A stretch of DNA of 64,000 nucleotides from Silene latifolia (GCF_048544455.1 NC_133526.1:4480001-4544000), one strand, 5' to 3'; positions 35,836 through 47,237 are shown, counted from the first letter of the stretch. Notes: generated by a model not told the origin, from the sequence alone. A program made the numbers and translations.

Positions 35836-37035
35836 CAAGGAGGTCACAAGGTGCAAGCCACTAAGAGGGGAAAGACACGACCTAGACAATATCATCATAG
35901 AGGGTATCATACTCCCTTCCTAGACCAAATTTTGTTCAAAAATTTATATACACACTCAATGCACAAAGAAGGAAACACAACACATATAAACATGTGAGAC
36001 AAATGCATGCAAGAAATTGAAATGAACATAAGGTAGACATGCAACAATTATCTAAACCTAGCAGCACGTAAGCAACACACACCAAGTTCCAAAATGGAAC
36101 ATCCTCATCAACATAGCCCATCCTCCTCCATATATCCAACAATATAAAGGAAAAGAATAGTAAAGGAGAAAGAGATAGGAAAGATTTAACCGAGCGGTCT
36201 TTTAGTCTCCTGATGCCTCAAATGTCCCGTATGTGCCTGCGCCACTTGTTAGACAAACATATATATACAATGCAATATTTTTGTAATTTTTTGAAATTTT
36301 TCAATTTTTAGGCATTTTTTTGTTTTTTTCTTAAATTTACAAGTATATAATGATATGAACAAATATAGACAATATTCACAAAGTGGATATTTTCCTCCCC
36401 ACACTTGAAATTTACATTATCCTCAATGGAACAAAGTATAGGGAGAGAATAGGAAAAATAAACAACATATTTTTGGTGGTTTTTGAATTTTTTGAAATTA
36501 AAGAACATGTTTTTGGATTTTTGAATATTTGAAAATAAATAACATGTTTTTGTATTTTTAAAATGATGGAATTTCCTCCCCACACTTATTTATTTACAGA
36601 TTTTCAAGGGAAATAGATATGTGGAGGAAATTCGGAAATTAAATACATATTTTTGGTGTTTTTTCATTTTTTAAGAAGGGATAAATTGTGTTGTTTGGTT
36701 GTTCTTTGGTAAAGGTTTCTCGGTGGATGTGCTACCTTGGTTTAAAGTTGCCAAGTCGGAATTCCCAATCCTTGCTAAGGTCCTTCTTCTTAAAGCTCTA
36801 AAGAGTCTTTTCTGGTTCCGGTCACTAAGCAAAAGATTACCGTTTCCTCTAGGCATATACTTCAATAAACCGTTAGTCTCCTAGTGTTTTTAAGCACTAG
36901 GGGGTAAGCAATAACACACTCACTCTACAAGAAACAAGTTACTACTCAAACAAGCAAACAACAAGCAAAGACTAAAGCTAGAAACTTCAACTAACTAAGC
37001 ATATCCTAACGCCATCCCCGGCAACGGCGCCATTT
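35836..37035 (-). other. 5' leader of the LARD-like element with a small ORF
   Basis: It follows the right LTR in the element's direction (right to left). The primer-binding site TGGCGCCGTTGCCGGGGA is at 37015-37032. A short minus-strand frame at 36671-36865 (PRGNGNLLLSDRNQKRLFRA, then RIGNSDLATLNQGS) may be the remnant of a gag start, but no gag core follows. The rest is AT-rich with repeated TTTTTGAATTTTTTG phrases (36300-36560). Confidence 0.55.
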
Positions 37036-39447
37036 TGATGACCGGGTTTTGCCACAATTCCGTACCAAAAACAATTTATAAAGAACCAAATAAAAGTAGT
37101 ATTTATTCCAGTGTCGAACACAAAGATGGCGGGGGTTAGATACTTGGTTTGTTTAAGTCTTTAGTTTAGCCAAATAAAAATAAGATGTTGATTAATATAA
37201 AACTAAGATGCAACAAGGTATAAAATTTAAACTAAATGAAATTGTTTTTAATTAATAAGGGAAGGCTAAGGTCTTTGGGTTCACAAAGGGCAATTAGGGG
37301 AGAAACAAGGTCTAACAAGAGAAGGGTAATAATAGTGGTCAAGGGTTTAAGACTAATTTCTTAGTCACCTTAAGCTCCTCAATAAGTTGTCACTTGATCG
37401 AGATGAACTAGCTACAAATAAAGCATAAAGACTACCCAATAGCATGAGCACCAAGACGGATCGAATGCATCAAAGAGATGTTCTAACTTTCATTAAAACT
37501 CATCGATAAGACTTCTAAAACTATCTAATAAAGACAATGCACCAAGGTAAGCCAAACATGTTAATGAAATGTCCAATTTTCATTGAGGCATTTCCACAAA
37601 CACTTCAAATGCATTAAGAGTAGAAACCACATAATCACCCAATTCAAAAGGTTAGCAACCCAAATTCATCCCCTTAATTACCCAAATTCCCTGCACCCTA
37701 GATTAGACTACTCACTCATGTTCATGGGTGAGAAATTAACAACAAATTACAACAAAACACAAGTAAACATTGTAAATATGATAAAGATGGGAACTTTTGA
37801 TGAATAACAATTAAACAACATAAGAAATGTAAACAAACGAAAATAATGTAAATAAAAGATGAGAATTTTACCAACAAAGAGGAAAGTAACAATCTTGGAC
37901 AATAATGGAAGAATGAATTTCTTCCAATCTTCAAATACAACCCAAAATACTAAGACTATGACTAAATCTAAACTAATTTGATGAGTAATTAAAGTCTAAT
38001 TAAGGAAAGATTACAACTTTAATAAGAGGAAAATTGAGAGAGGAGAAATATTTTTCTAGGGTTCTACAAATATATGAGAGAGAATAATCTAATCTAATTT
38101 CTATTCTAATTTCTAATATGGTCTAATTCGTAGTGTAATGTGTGGTAGAAGAGTCTTTATACTATTTTAATTAGTAATACAAACTAATGATAATAATAAT
38201 ATAATAATAATAATATTATTAATAAACCTAATACTAAACTAATCGACACACACCAAATGACACAACCATCCCCTAATTAAAACAAAACAAAAGCAATAAA
38301 AAGGGGAAAAGGGGATAAAACGACAACACACAAAAATCGCAGCAACATGGGTCTCAGCCGGCACACCGGCCGCCGGTTGTGAACCGGCACAAAACCCTCT
38401 GTAACTTTGACATGAAATTGATAGGATTTAGAGCCGGTAAGGGTGTCGGCAGACGGTTGACCGTCTGAGAGCCATTTGCTGAATTGTTGCGGATTGAGAG
38501 CCGGTGAGGCGGCAGCCGGTTTGCCGGCTCAGAGCCATTTGAGGCGATGGTTGATTGGTGATGGAGAATTGATGGAGGCCGAAGAAGGTGATGAAGGTGG
38601 TTGTTGAGCTGCTGCTGCTGTTGATTGTTGATGGAGGTGAATGGTGATGGCGGTCATGGTGGTTGGTCGTGCGTGGTGAAGGTGAGGCAGAGATGAAGGT
38701 GGAGACGAGGTGGTTCCAACTGTGGTGGTGTTCATGGTGATGCTGAAATGGTTACGAATGGTGGCGGTTTGTAATGCTGCTGCTGGCGGTTTAATTTGCA
38801 GGTAGGAGACGGGTTGATGGAGATATTGATGGTGATCGTTGATGTCGGGTTTGATGGTACTAAAATGGAGGATTGGTTATGGTTTATGGTGAAGGAGGTT
38901 AATGGTGGTCGAATTGGTGAAATGGTGCAGATGGTGGATTGATAAAAATGGTGGAGCTCGGATTGGAGCTGTTGATCGAGTAGTGTGAATGGTGGTGAAG
39001 GGAGATGCAGTACACAGTGATTGAAGAAGTAAGCCAAGTTGTGAATTTGGCTTATTAAGGTTGACTTGGCTCTATTTGGACTTTGCTCCAATTGATTAAC
39101 ACAGACTTCTCTTAACCCGTCTTCATTCTATCGGTTTCTGTCTCGATTTCCCTTCCATTATTCACGAACCCGACTTTGGTTTATGACCTTGCTCACGAAC
39201 TCGTACCTACAAGATCGCATAGTGAAACCCAAATTCCGACAAAAAGTATACATTTATTCGCGATAATTAAAACTAAACTATTAAATACTAATATCATATA
39301 AAAGCCCGACTAAATATTAAATATAACTAAGACGACTAATTATTATTAATTAGTAATTAAATGAACTATTTAAACATTTAAGCACGCAAAATCGAGTCGG
39401 AATAAGAGTAAAAGCGCGGGGTAAAAGCTACCAAAATACTACTCATC
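37036..39447 (-). repeat. 5' LTR of the LARD-like element
   Basis: It starts TGATGACCGGGTTTTG and ends ACTACTCATC on the plus strand, then abuts GATCGGACAAG of a copia element. It is nearly identical to 12326-14741. Most of the differences are at CCGG, CTG and CAG runs (for example 13640-13665 versus 38340-38375). Confidence 0.88.
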
Positions 39448-39449
39448 GA

Positions 39450-40747
39450 TCGGACAAGTGGGAGATTGTTGGAGTAGTGTTCTCCACAATGAGTGCGTTT
39501 ACATATTAAATCTCGTAAAAGGAATATCGCGATTTATTTATTTATTTGTCACCGGTCATCGTTAATCGGTAATGATTGGCTGACTAGAGTTTGACATTTT
39601 TGTCGTGTGACGGCGGTGATCAGCTGATCCCTTTAGGTCACACCTATAGGATGACACCCAAATAGAATAAATTAATTGTTTATATGAGATACGAAATAAT
39701 TAATTCCTTGTATTATTTGACTCTTAGTTAGTCACATAAATGTATTATTTGATGACGGGTTACTTAACTCGGGATAAAGAGATTTATTATTTAATTATGA
39801 GATACTTAAATAATAAATAATTATAATTTATTAATTAAGTGTTAATTAATTAATTATATACGATATGTGTATATGTTTTGAGGTAGAATCAATTAGCTAT
39901 TAAATTTTACAAGAGGTTGTAAAATTAGCTAAATGGTTAATATTGACACATTGTATGTTGATAAAATGGTCTTATGATTACTTAATGGTTAAGTAGTTAT
40001 TAGTAGTTGATTTATATTATTTAAGTGTTAAATAATTAAATTAATATTTAATTATGTAAGATAATTAAATATAAGACTTATAAACATTTGTGGGGCAAAT
40101 GTCGAAAACCAAAATGGACACAAATTAGACAACATATTCCGTTTTTTGTGTAAGCTAACAAGTGTTCATTTTGGTGGTTTTATTCTATAAAGCTTGTCTC
40201 CATAATTGGCTATATAAACCCAACCATTCACCTAATTCATAAAGTGGAAAAATTTGAAGAAAAATTTGGTTTCTAAGCTACTCTTGGCCGGTTCATGTAA
40301 ATGGACTAGAGACCATTTTTTTCTTCTTATTTTGTTCATAATTCCATCTAAAAACACATATATAAACTAACTAATAATATTATCATAGTAATAATATTTA
40401 TTAGTACATCAAATACATTACATATAAGGATTACTACTATATTTACCTAGTTAGTAATATAGTAGTTTTTAAGGTTAATCTTGGGTGTAAATCTAAGGAG
40501 GTACTCTACTTTGGGTACTATTGGTTGGAGGATCTTCCGTAACATTTTATAGCTCAAGAACTACAAAGGTAGGAGACCTTTGTAGTGCCCATATTTTCGC
40601 CTTATAACAATGTAAGGAACTTTTGTCTTAAGGTGGTTTAAAACCATCCTTTATACTTTTCATATGCATGCATGTAGATTTAGACCATTTTTAATTAATT
40701 TGTTATTTTAATATCATAAGATGAGCATTAATATGGTCTAAATAACT
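39450..40747 (+). mobile_element. 3' end of a Ty1-copia element (polypurine tract plus LTR)
   Basis: CAAGTGGGAGAT (39455-39466) is a typical copia polypurine tract and is followed directly by TGTTGGAGTAGTG, a copia-style LTR start at 39467. The LTR-like sequence is AT-rich with CTATATAAACCC (40209-40220) as a probable promoter. No body or 5' LTR of this element is present. The right limit is uncertain: the sequence returns to the outer element's minisatellite at about 40748. Confidence 0.7.
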
Positions 40748-40950
40748 AACGATAGAACGATCGCGCTCTTGTCGAATCGACATATAAGACGGCGTCGGCT
40801 TGTAACGATCGCCACTCTTGTCGAATCGACAGATGAGACGGCGTCGGCTTCTTGTAACGATCGCCGCTCTTGTCGAATCGACAAGATGAGACGGCGTTCT
40901 TATAACGATCGCGCTCTTGTCAATCGATGATATGAGACGGAGTCGGTTTC
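40748..40950. repeat. Four-unit minisatellite in the outer Tat/Retand-like element
   Basis: Units of about 50 bp are built from TAACGATCGCCGCTCTTG, TCGAATCGACAGATGAGACG and GCGTCGGCTTCT. They lie between the protease region and the copia fragment. Tat-lineage elements are known to carry tandem repeats that can seed satellites. Minus-strand translation through them gives a spurious repetitive peptide. Confidence 0.85.
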
Positions 40951-41329
40951 TTTCTTCCTGCCAGTGATTTATGGGGAAAATGGACATCTTCATGGGAGAC
41001 TTGGTTGATTTTACATTTGATATTAACATGCGTCGGGGTGCCCACAGCCGTTTTGGGGCACCTCCGGCGCTTATACAAGGTCTATCGCTTCCTAATGCCT
41101 CATCGTAGGCGCTGTTCCCATCACCGCTTCGGTTGCATCCATAAGGTCGCCATTCGGTTGTGAGGATGAGCTTTTCCCCTTCTCCGATCGTTCGCCACTT
41201 TGAGGGATTGCATGTTGCATCCTCCGCGATATCCTGGATGTTGACCACCTCGTCCTTCTCGTCTTTGGAGACGAGCTTATCGCTTCCCCGGTCCGAGACA
41301 TACATTAGTGTCGGGCCGGATGGACATCA

Positions 41330-43382
41330 CTGCGTCGGCATCGCTTAGAGTAACTCGGCCTATTAGGGCGTTGTAGGCGGATGAGCCGTTGATGACGACG
41401 AACTCGGCTAGGACATTCTTGGCCGCATTCCCTCGCCGAACATCACCGTAGTCCGATTGAACCCGTGGGTACCAGCCACCGAGAAGTCGTATAGTGGATG
41501 GGTGCAGGGCTCAAGTCCTTGATTCTCGGTAGCCGAGGTGTGGAAGCACTCCGAACATGATGTTCGTGTAGGCGCTCGTGTCTACATTTACATCTCTTCA
41601 CTAGGTGGTTGGATATGTCCAAGTTGATTACGAGTGGGTCGTTTGTGAGGGGCGATGACTCCTCGTAGTCCTTCCCTCCAATAGTCATATCGAATGCCGG
41701 AGGCGGTGGTCGCCGCGTTGGGCACAAAGTTGATGGCCCGATACGCCTCGTTCAGTGCCGTTTGTGCCCATGAGCCGACCCACCGTTCTCGTTACCTCCG
41801 ATGACTACATGGATAACTCCTATCCGTTGAAAAACGGATTTCTTATCCGAGCCGCTAGCGTCGCCTCTTCGGCCTTTGGCTACATACTTGTCGAGGCTCC
41901 CCTTCCGGATTAGCTCTTCAATGGCATTCTTCGATGCGGCAGCTTGTCGATGGGTGGCCGGCGCAGCCGTGGTACTTTTCGATCGGGTTCGAGTCACCGT
42001 CTCCTTTTGGCTTGGGAGGCCGTTCCCACTTTTGGCCCTCGCTTCGCTTAGGGCGAAGACCTTGGCGCCGATGCGACTCGAGGGGGTTTTGTCATGGTAA
42101 TGCCTTTGGTAAAACATTCCCGAACCGTCGCCGCGCGCCCGTCGAGCCCCGTTTTCTTGGGCAGATCTATCGCATCGTGACTCGTTATTGTCACTGGCGT
42201 TTATCATCGGATCGTGACTCGTTATTGTCACGCGCTCTCATCCGGCTATCATCCGCGCTTTTCCTCTCGAGGGCTCGGCCTCGCTGGGGCCTACCCAAGT
42301 CTTGTGGTAATCTTCCACCTTGATGGCCTGGTCGGCCATCTTCCTCGCGCGTCTGGCCCCGTGCCCCGTGCTTGATGAGCTCGTCTTTTAAGTTTCCCTT
42401 TGGGAGGCCCTTCATCGGTCTGCCGCCGGGATTGATTTCCCGAATCACGGACCTCGCCGTCGAACCTCTTCATATAGCTTCGTAGAGACTCGCCCTCCTC
42501 CTCGCTGATAGTTAGGAGGTCCGACGTCTCCACGACCGTCCTTTTGTTGCAAGAGTCTTTGGCTAAGAAGGCGTCCTTTAGGTCGGCGAAAACAAGATAC
42601 CGAACCGTCGGGAAGCCCCTTGTACCCGCTTTTGAGCCATCCCATGCAGAGTCGTTGGGAAAACTCGGCACTGGACCTCATCAGCCGCTCCCATACCGAC
42701 ATGTAAGACTCGAAAGCCTCGGCGTGGTCGGTTGGGTCACTATCTCCTTTGTATGTGAACGCCGCAACTTCACTTGGTAGGCACGGCGGTGTCAGGACAT
42801 AATCACCGAGGGGTCATTTGACCACGTGTCGGATGACACGCGGCGACCGACTCCTCGCATTCCTAGTCCGGCTTCTCTCCTCGTAGCGGGAAGGACTTCT
42901 TCTCCGGCTCGGGCTTCTTCTCCGACTCTCCCCGAGTCGGGCCACTGTTCTCCGGGGTGTGTCTCGTCGGTGGTGCGGCGGCGATGTCCTCTCCCGAGTG
43001 CGAGAAGGACTTACGTTTACCACGACCACTTTGGGCTCCTCCGGCGTCTTGGTAGGGTCTCGCTTCTCCCGTGCTCCATTCAAGTTTCTTGAGTCACGTT
43101 CGGACCCTGGTCTCCTGGATGGCTTCCGCCGCTCGTGTCGGCGTGCCTATGTGAGCCGGTGTACTCCCACCAGGTCCAGGAGTGTCTTGCTTTTGCTACG
43201 CCAACCACCCGTCCCATGATGGTGACCTGGTTGGCGGACGGCGGTGTGTCCCAGACATGTGCTCGGCATTCAATTCGGTTGGACAACTCCGCGGTGGAGG
43301 GTCAGCATTACTCCGAATGGTGAAATGTATCATCTTGGTGTAGCTCGGTTTCGTCGGTCACGACTACTTGTTGTTTTGACAT
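41330..43382 (-). pseudogene. gag-protease remnant of the outer Tat/Retand-like element
   Basis: ATG at 43380-43382 opens MSKQQVVVTDETELHQDD. Downstream minus-strand segments in several frames include an Arg/Ser-rich stretch (RRRSPSRRRSPSR, about 42930-42890), the gag core LKDAFLAKDSCNKRTVVETS with SEEEGESLRSYMKRF (about 42580-42430), a Lys/Arg-rich nucleocapsid part (to 41752), and protease-like text DPLVINLDISNHLVKR and WLVPTGSIGL (41660-41440). The fragment after it, NVLAEFVVINGSSAYNALIG (about 41420-41360), is the usual end of a Tat protease. Frame changes are frequent. RT and everything after it are missing. Confidence 0.75.
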
Positions 43383-43460
43383 CTTAGCTTTTTGGGTGGG
43401 TTTTTTTTTTTGTTTTTGTTGTTTGGGAATGAATGTGACTAGCTTCTAGTGTCTTATTTC

Positions 43461-43478
43461 CCACGCATTTACGCCAAT
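43461..43478 (-). other. Primer-binding site of the outer Tat/Retand-like element
   Basis: On the minus strand, ATTGGCGTAAATGCGTGG follows directly on the LTR end GGAACA. Its ATTGGCG start and GTGGG end resemble the ATTGGCGCC...GTGGG sites of many plant gypsy elements. This fixes the element's orientation. Confidence 0.65.
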
Positions 43479-44041
43479 TGTTCCAGGTGTAATTCCAGAG
43501 CAGATGTTTGTTACCACTCGTAGCTAGTAGAATGATGTCCTTGCTTGAATCCTCCTGCGTCTCACCGAAACGATGAACAAACCGAGGGCTCGGCTTTGGC
43601 CGAGCGTACTTTCGCCCCGACGCCTCAAGTCGTGAACTTAGAGAGAAGTTGTTGTAACTTGGCTAAGAGTATATTGTAGAGAGATAAGGAAGATATTACT
43701 GCATGAATAGTGGTTATTAGGTCAATTTGTGGATCCTCTCCTCAATGAAGGTTGAGGAGTATTTATAAGGCATTTCACCTTTTGTCACGTGGTGGCCAAG
43801 TGGCCAAGTGGCTATCGTGTGAGTCATTGTACCCTCGGCCGATGGACTGTGGCGTGGCTCGCCGAGGGTCTTGGATATGAGTGCGGTTTGTGTCCCTACT
43901 GGCTAGTTGTCCGGCCGAGACCCAGGTGTGACAGGCCGATGGGCTCCATCGGAAGACCGTCTGTCGTTGACTTTCTTGTGGATACCCTTGACCTTGCTCA
44001 ATATATCGTTGACTTGGTCGGTCTGCGAAATATGTCCCATC
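43479..44041 (-). repeat. 5' LTR of the outer Tat/Retand-like element
   Basis: Plus-strand ends TGTTCCAGGTGTAATTCC and ATATGTCCCATC, matching 9585-10140. The minus-strand TATA box (TATAAATA) is at 43760-43767. Next to it, the sequence returns to MITE DNA at 44042. Confidence 0.88.
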
Positions 44042-44190
44042 GCTTATAATTGAAACGGGTCAAATACAATACCATATTTCTAATAGGACAAGCAACAAGT
44101 GGGTTGGTGGGGCCAAAAGTATCACCACTTTCGTTATTTAACCTGTCTTTATCTATAGGCGGATATATCCGTCTATAGCAAGACTAGCTG
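44042..44190. mobile_element. Right piece of the MULE-type MITE split by the outer retrotransposon
   Basis: It holds AAACGGGTCAAATA and ends CGGATATATCCGTCTATAGC then AAGACTAGCTG. Reversed, that end (AGTCTTGCT...GACGG) matches the left end of the copy at 51078 (AGTCTTGCTGAAGACGG). Together with 9541-9584 it would form one element of about 190 bp. Confidence 0.65.
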
Positions 44191-44204
44191 TTTTTAACTA
44201 GTTT

Positions 44205-44740
44205 AGACCTCGTGCAACAAATGCAGGTATTTAGAGTTTTTTTAAAATTTTTAATAAATTACTTATATAGTATCTCATCAATTGTTCATATTTCTCGTCA
44301 TAATATTTTGCTTTGAGAAAAAGGTAAATCGACAATTAATAAAGAGAATTGAGTAATATACTGAAATGTGTGATAAAAATAATATTTTTTTTATACCACA
44401 AAGCTAATGATTTCAATTTTTAAATTATCTTAATATTTTTTTTGTCATAAAAGTAATAATAGCGATTTATAGTTTTGTTTTATACGTAGTATTGGTAAAG
44501 TGATTCTCAAATATTAGCATTATTAATAAAAGATTTAACAATTTATAATTTTATATAGAGTTTATTTATATTTTAATTAAGATACTATAGTTTAGAATTT
44601 AGTGAAAATAATATAATTTGATGAAAAAAGTCATTTTAATGAAAAGATAATAATTTAATGAAATAAAAATATAATTATTAGTTTCCTTATCTATAATTAC
44701 ATTTAATTGTAGTTAGCTTCCTTATTTAAGAAGATGTTTT
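44205..44740. repeat. AT-rich dispersed repeat, copy A
   Basis: This non-coding stretch is homologous, in inverted orientation, to 62150-62820. Shared phrases include GAGAAAAAGG with GAGAATTGA, ACCACAAAGCTAATGATTTC (reverse of GAAATC-like text at 62445) and TAGTTAGCTTCCTTATTTAA. Its start carries CTCGTGCAACAAATGCAGG, as seen at the ends of some Helitrons, but classification is open. It has no 180-bp MITE, which the 62-kb copy contains. Confidence 0.6.
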
Positions 44741-45511
44741 TTTTGAGGGAAAACTTGAGAGATCACCTATTATTTTAGTAAATAGGGGATGTTGAGAACT
44801 TGTACGCAGTACTCTATAATTTTTCGGTTTCCTATGTTATAGCCCTTTTTTATATATATTTTACGTTATACTCCTAAACTTCTTGCTTATTTCTCCATCG
44901 CGACCTTGTTTAACTCTCCATTAACTTTATCACTATCAAACAACTGTATTTTGACATTTATTCTAACTCATTAATGTTGTATTACGATACTATATGAGAA
45001 ACATCACAAAATACTTTTAATAAGCGCACAAACTACTATTAAAAACATCTCATATGATTCATGACATGATAATGGAGATTTGATAAATTTTTAGTTAGAT
45101 TCATATACTATTTAGTGGGCTAATAGGTAATTCGGCAAAATAACAAGTAAATGAGCAGGTTCTCGAGTAATTGGAATGATAAATAGACGCTTTAATAGGT
45201 CAACTAAGAATTTAAGTTAGCAAAGAAAATAAATAAGGTCGTGCATAGACTAATATATAGAGTTCAGAGGTAACCATAGAATTTAAAAAATGTAGGGGTA
45301 CAATATAGAACCGAAAAAAATGAAGGGTACACCATTTTATTTCTAAATTTGAATATTTATTTTCATATTTGGTTATTTAAATCAGTTTATTTGTTTAATT
45401 ATAGAGAATACTATAAAATAAATGCATCTTGATATGATACATGTGTTTTGGACACATAAACAATATATATTGGAAGTTATACAAAATTGAAACATCGATT
45501 TTGCCTCCCAC
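44741..45511. other. AT-rich intergenic DNA
   Basis: No gene, tRNA or clear transposon end is seen. Only short AT-rich stretches are present. Confidence 0.5.
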
Positions 45512-45682
45512 CACCGGCGGAGCAAGGCAATTTCCCGGTGGAGGCGGGAAATTTTAGCGGGGGCGAACAGTTAATAATGTAAGGGGAACTCGGAAAAAGT
45601 TAGAAAATCTTAACTAAAAATTATGAAATTTCCAATCACCAACTGAGGCGAGCGCCCCTTCTAGTCCCCAAAACCACCACTG
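45512..45682. mobile_element. Short hAT-type MITE
   Basis: 171 bp starting CACCGGCGGAGC and ending CCACCACTG, imperfect inverted ends of the CAGTGGCGGAGC type. It is flanked by a perfect 8-bp duplication CCTCCCAC (45504-45511 and 45683-45690), the hAT target size. Confidence 0.8.
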
Positions 45683-45690
45683 CCTCCCAC

Positions 45691-47237
45691 CTAGTGAAAA
45701 TCGTTTTTCTTTATAAGATAGATTCCAAGGACTCTTATACCATATAAAGATGTCTTGGGTTAGTTGTTAAGATGAAATCATTTTGGACAATAGTTTCAAA
45801 GATATGTTACTCGACAATTCTTTTCTTGGTCGTGTGTTGCATGTCCGATTTGAAGTGTTCGACAAGATACGAAACTTCGACCTCATTTTAGACAAGAAAA
45901 TAAATAAATGAAAAAGTCAAAGAAAATAATCGTATCACGACATCTTATCACGTGTCTGACGATTTAAGCTAACATATTGGCTTCTTATCTTCTTTACTCG
46001 GTTATAGACTTATAGTGTCCTTGTGCCTCACTGGGCACACAAGTTAATAATTAATTTTAACATCGGAATTGTCTTTAGTTTTATTCTCAAATTCATTTCA
46101 AAGTGTTTCTTTCATTGTTATTTTTAGATGATGTAAAAGGAGTTGTTTATCCGCTTTATTAATGTTTGTCCTTTCGCTAAAATTATCAATTTCATTACAA
46201 TCTAAAAAAAAAAATATTTGTATGGTGACATACACTTCATTTTATTGAGCTCGTAACATTTAAAAATTAAAATAAACTAGGTAATTAAGATTTTTCACTT
46301 GTATATGATACAACAAATCTCCCACTTGTTGATACAACAAATCTCCCACTTTGCAACATGTGAGAGTCACAAACTCGTGATTTTGAAAGTGTTATCACAA
46401 ATTAGGATATTATAATGAAACGATAGTAATGCTATAACTATACTTCGTTATTATCCTATCGAGTATAAAATTAAGAGTGATCAAAAAGTCGTCAAGCAAA
46501 TTATAAATACTTTTATGGTTATTCTTTACATCCATAGTTCTTATAGCATTATACTTCTTTTTTTCTTTGTACTATTTTAACTAATATGGATAGTTTGAGT
46601 TGACTATGTCATAAATCTAAAGAAGATCATAACCTATTTAATTTAGAAGTGTCGCGGTGAATGCTCTTAAATAGCCCATTTTCATCCCCAGAAAGACCGG
46701 AAAAACAATTTCCAATTCAGTTTATCAGTCCACTAAGACCGATATGATAGTCAATACAAGTAGTGTACAACGCTACGATGTGCTCACTAAGAGTGATCAA
46801 AGTCGTGAAGACAAATTAAGTTATACAAGTAAAATATTTAAATAAAATATTTAAATAAAGTCCAAAATTAAATAAAAATAAGTTTTTCATGTAATTTCCT
46901 CCTTACCAAAATCTATTGACCTTTTTTTTTTGCTCCCAAAAAGAAAAAAGTGAATTTCATAAAAAGAAATCCTAATCACATCTCATTTTAGGAAAACAAA
47001 GTTTGCGAGAACCATCTTCTCCTAAACCAATTATCGAGAACATATCACACAACATAAATAACATAAAATCTACCACCCTTGGAATATTATTTCCGGCGAT
47101 AAACCTCACCTTACCGACAAACCTAATTTACAAACTCGACCGTTTTTCAATAACTTAGCGAGAAACCGTCTCTCTCGACAATAATACCGTTTTCCTCTTC
47201 TTCATCGTCATCATCATCGTAATAATTGAATTGAACA
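45691..47237. other. Intergenic region and promoter side of the DnaJ gene
   Basis: AT-rich DNA without a supportable frame. Two adjacent copies of GATACAACAAATCTCCCACT occur near 46306-46352. The last 150 bp before the DnaJ ATG are C/T- and CTCTC-rich (AACCGTCTCTCTCGACAATA, TTCCTCTTCTTCATCGTCAT), like a plant 5' leader. I could not identify a convincing heat-shock element. Confidence 0.5.

Larger units (their letters stand above)
12326..39447 (-). mobile_element. Large non-coding LTR retrotransposon (LARD-like), minus orientation, interrupted by the Ogre-like element
   Basis: It is bounded by two 2.4-kb LTRs (12326-14741, 37036-39447). With the Ogre-like insertion (16463-35835) removed, only about 2.9 kb of internal sequence remains (14742-16462 and 35836-37035), and I see no protease, RT or integrase in it. 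The binding site TGGCGCCGTTGCCGGGGA is on the minus strand at 37015-37032. A polypurine tract (GTGTGGGGAGATT on the minus strand, 14742-14754) precedes the left LTR. Such long LTRs with this binding site and no coding region fit a large retrotransposon derivative of an Athila/Tat-type parent. Its two flanks come from different elements, so no target duplication survives. Confidence 0.82.
9585..44041 (-). mobile_element. Outer Tat/Retand-like Ty3-gypsy retrotransposon, minus orientation, split by nested elements
   Basis: Two near-identical LTRs (9585-10140 and 43479-44041) bound this element. The primer-binding region lies next to the right LTR, so the element reads right to left. Its own sequence is confined to 9585-12325 and about 40748-44041. 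The rest of the interval is nested insertions. Remaining parts are gag, part of protease, a minisatellite, an antisense gene and the LTRs. Reverse transcriptase, RNase H and integrase are absent and were probably deleted when the inner elements arrived. Flanks GTTTA (9580-9584) and GCTTA (44042-44046) are a near match for a 5-bp target duplication. Assignment to the Tat/Retand group rests on the antisense gene next to the 3' LTR and on the ATTGGCG-type binding site. Confidence 0.8.

Noticed and set aside
40703-40950. Repetitive peptide as a repeat protein
   Set aside because: The repeats are DNA minisatellite units at a retroelement junction, with no start or conserved domain.
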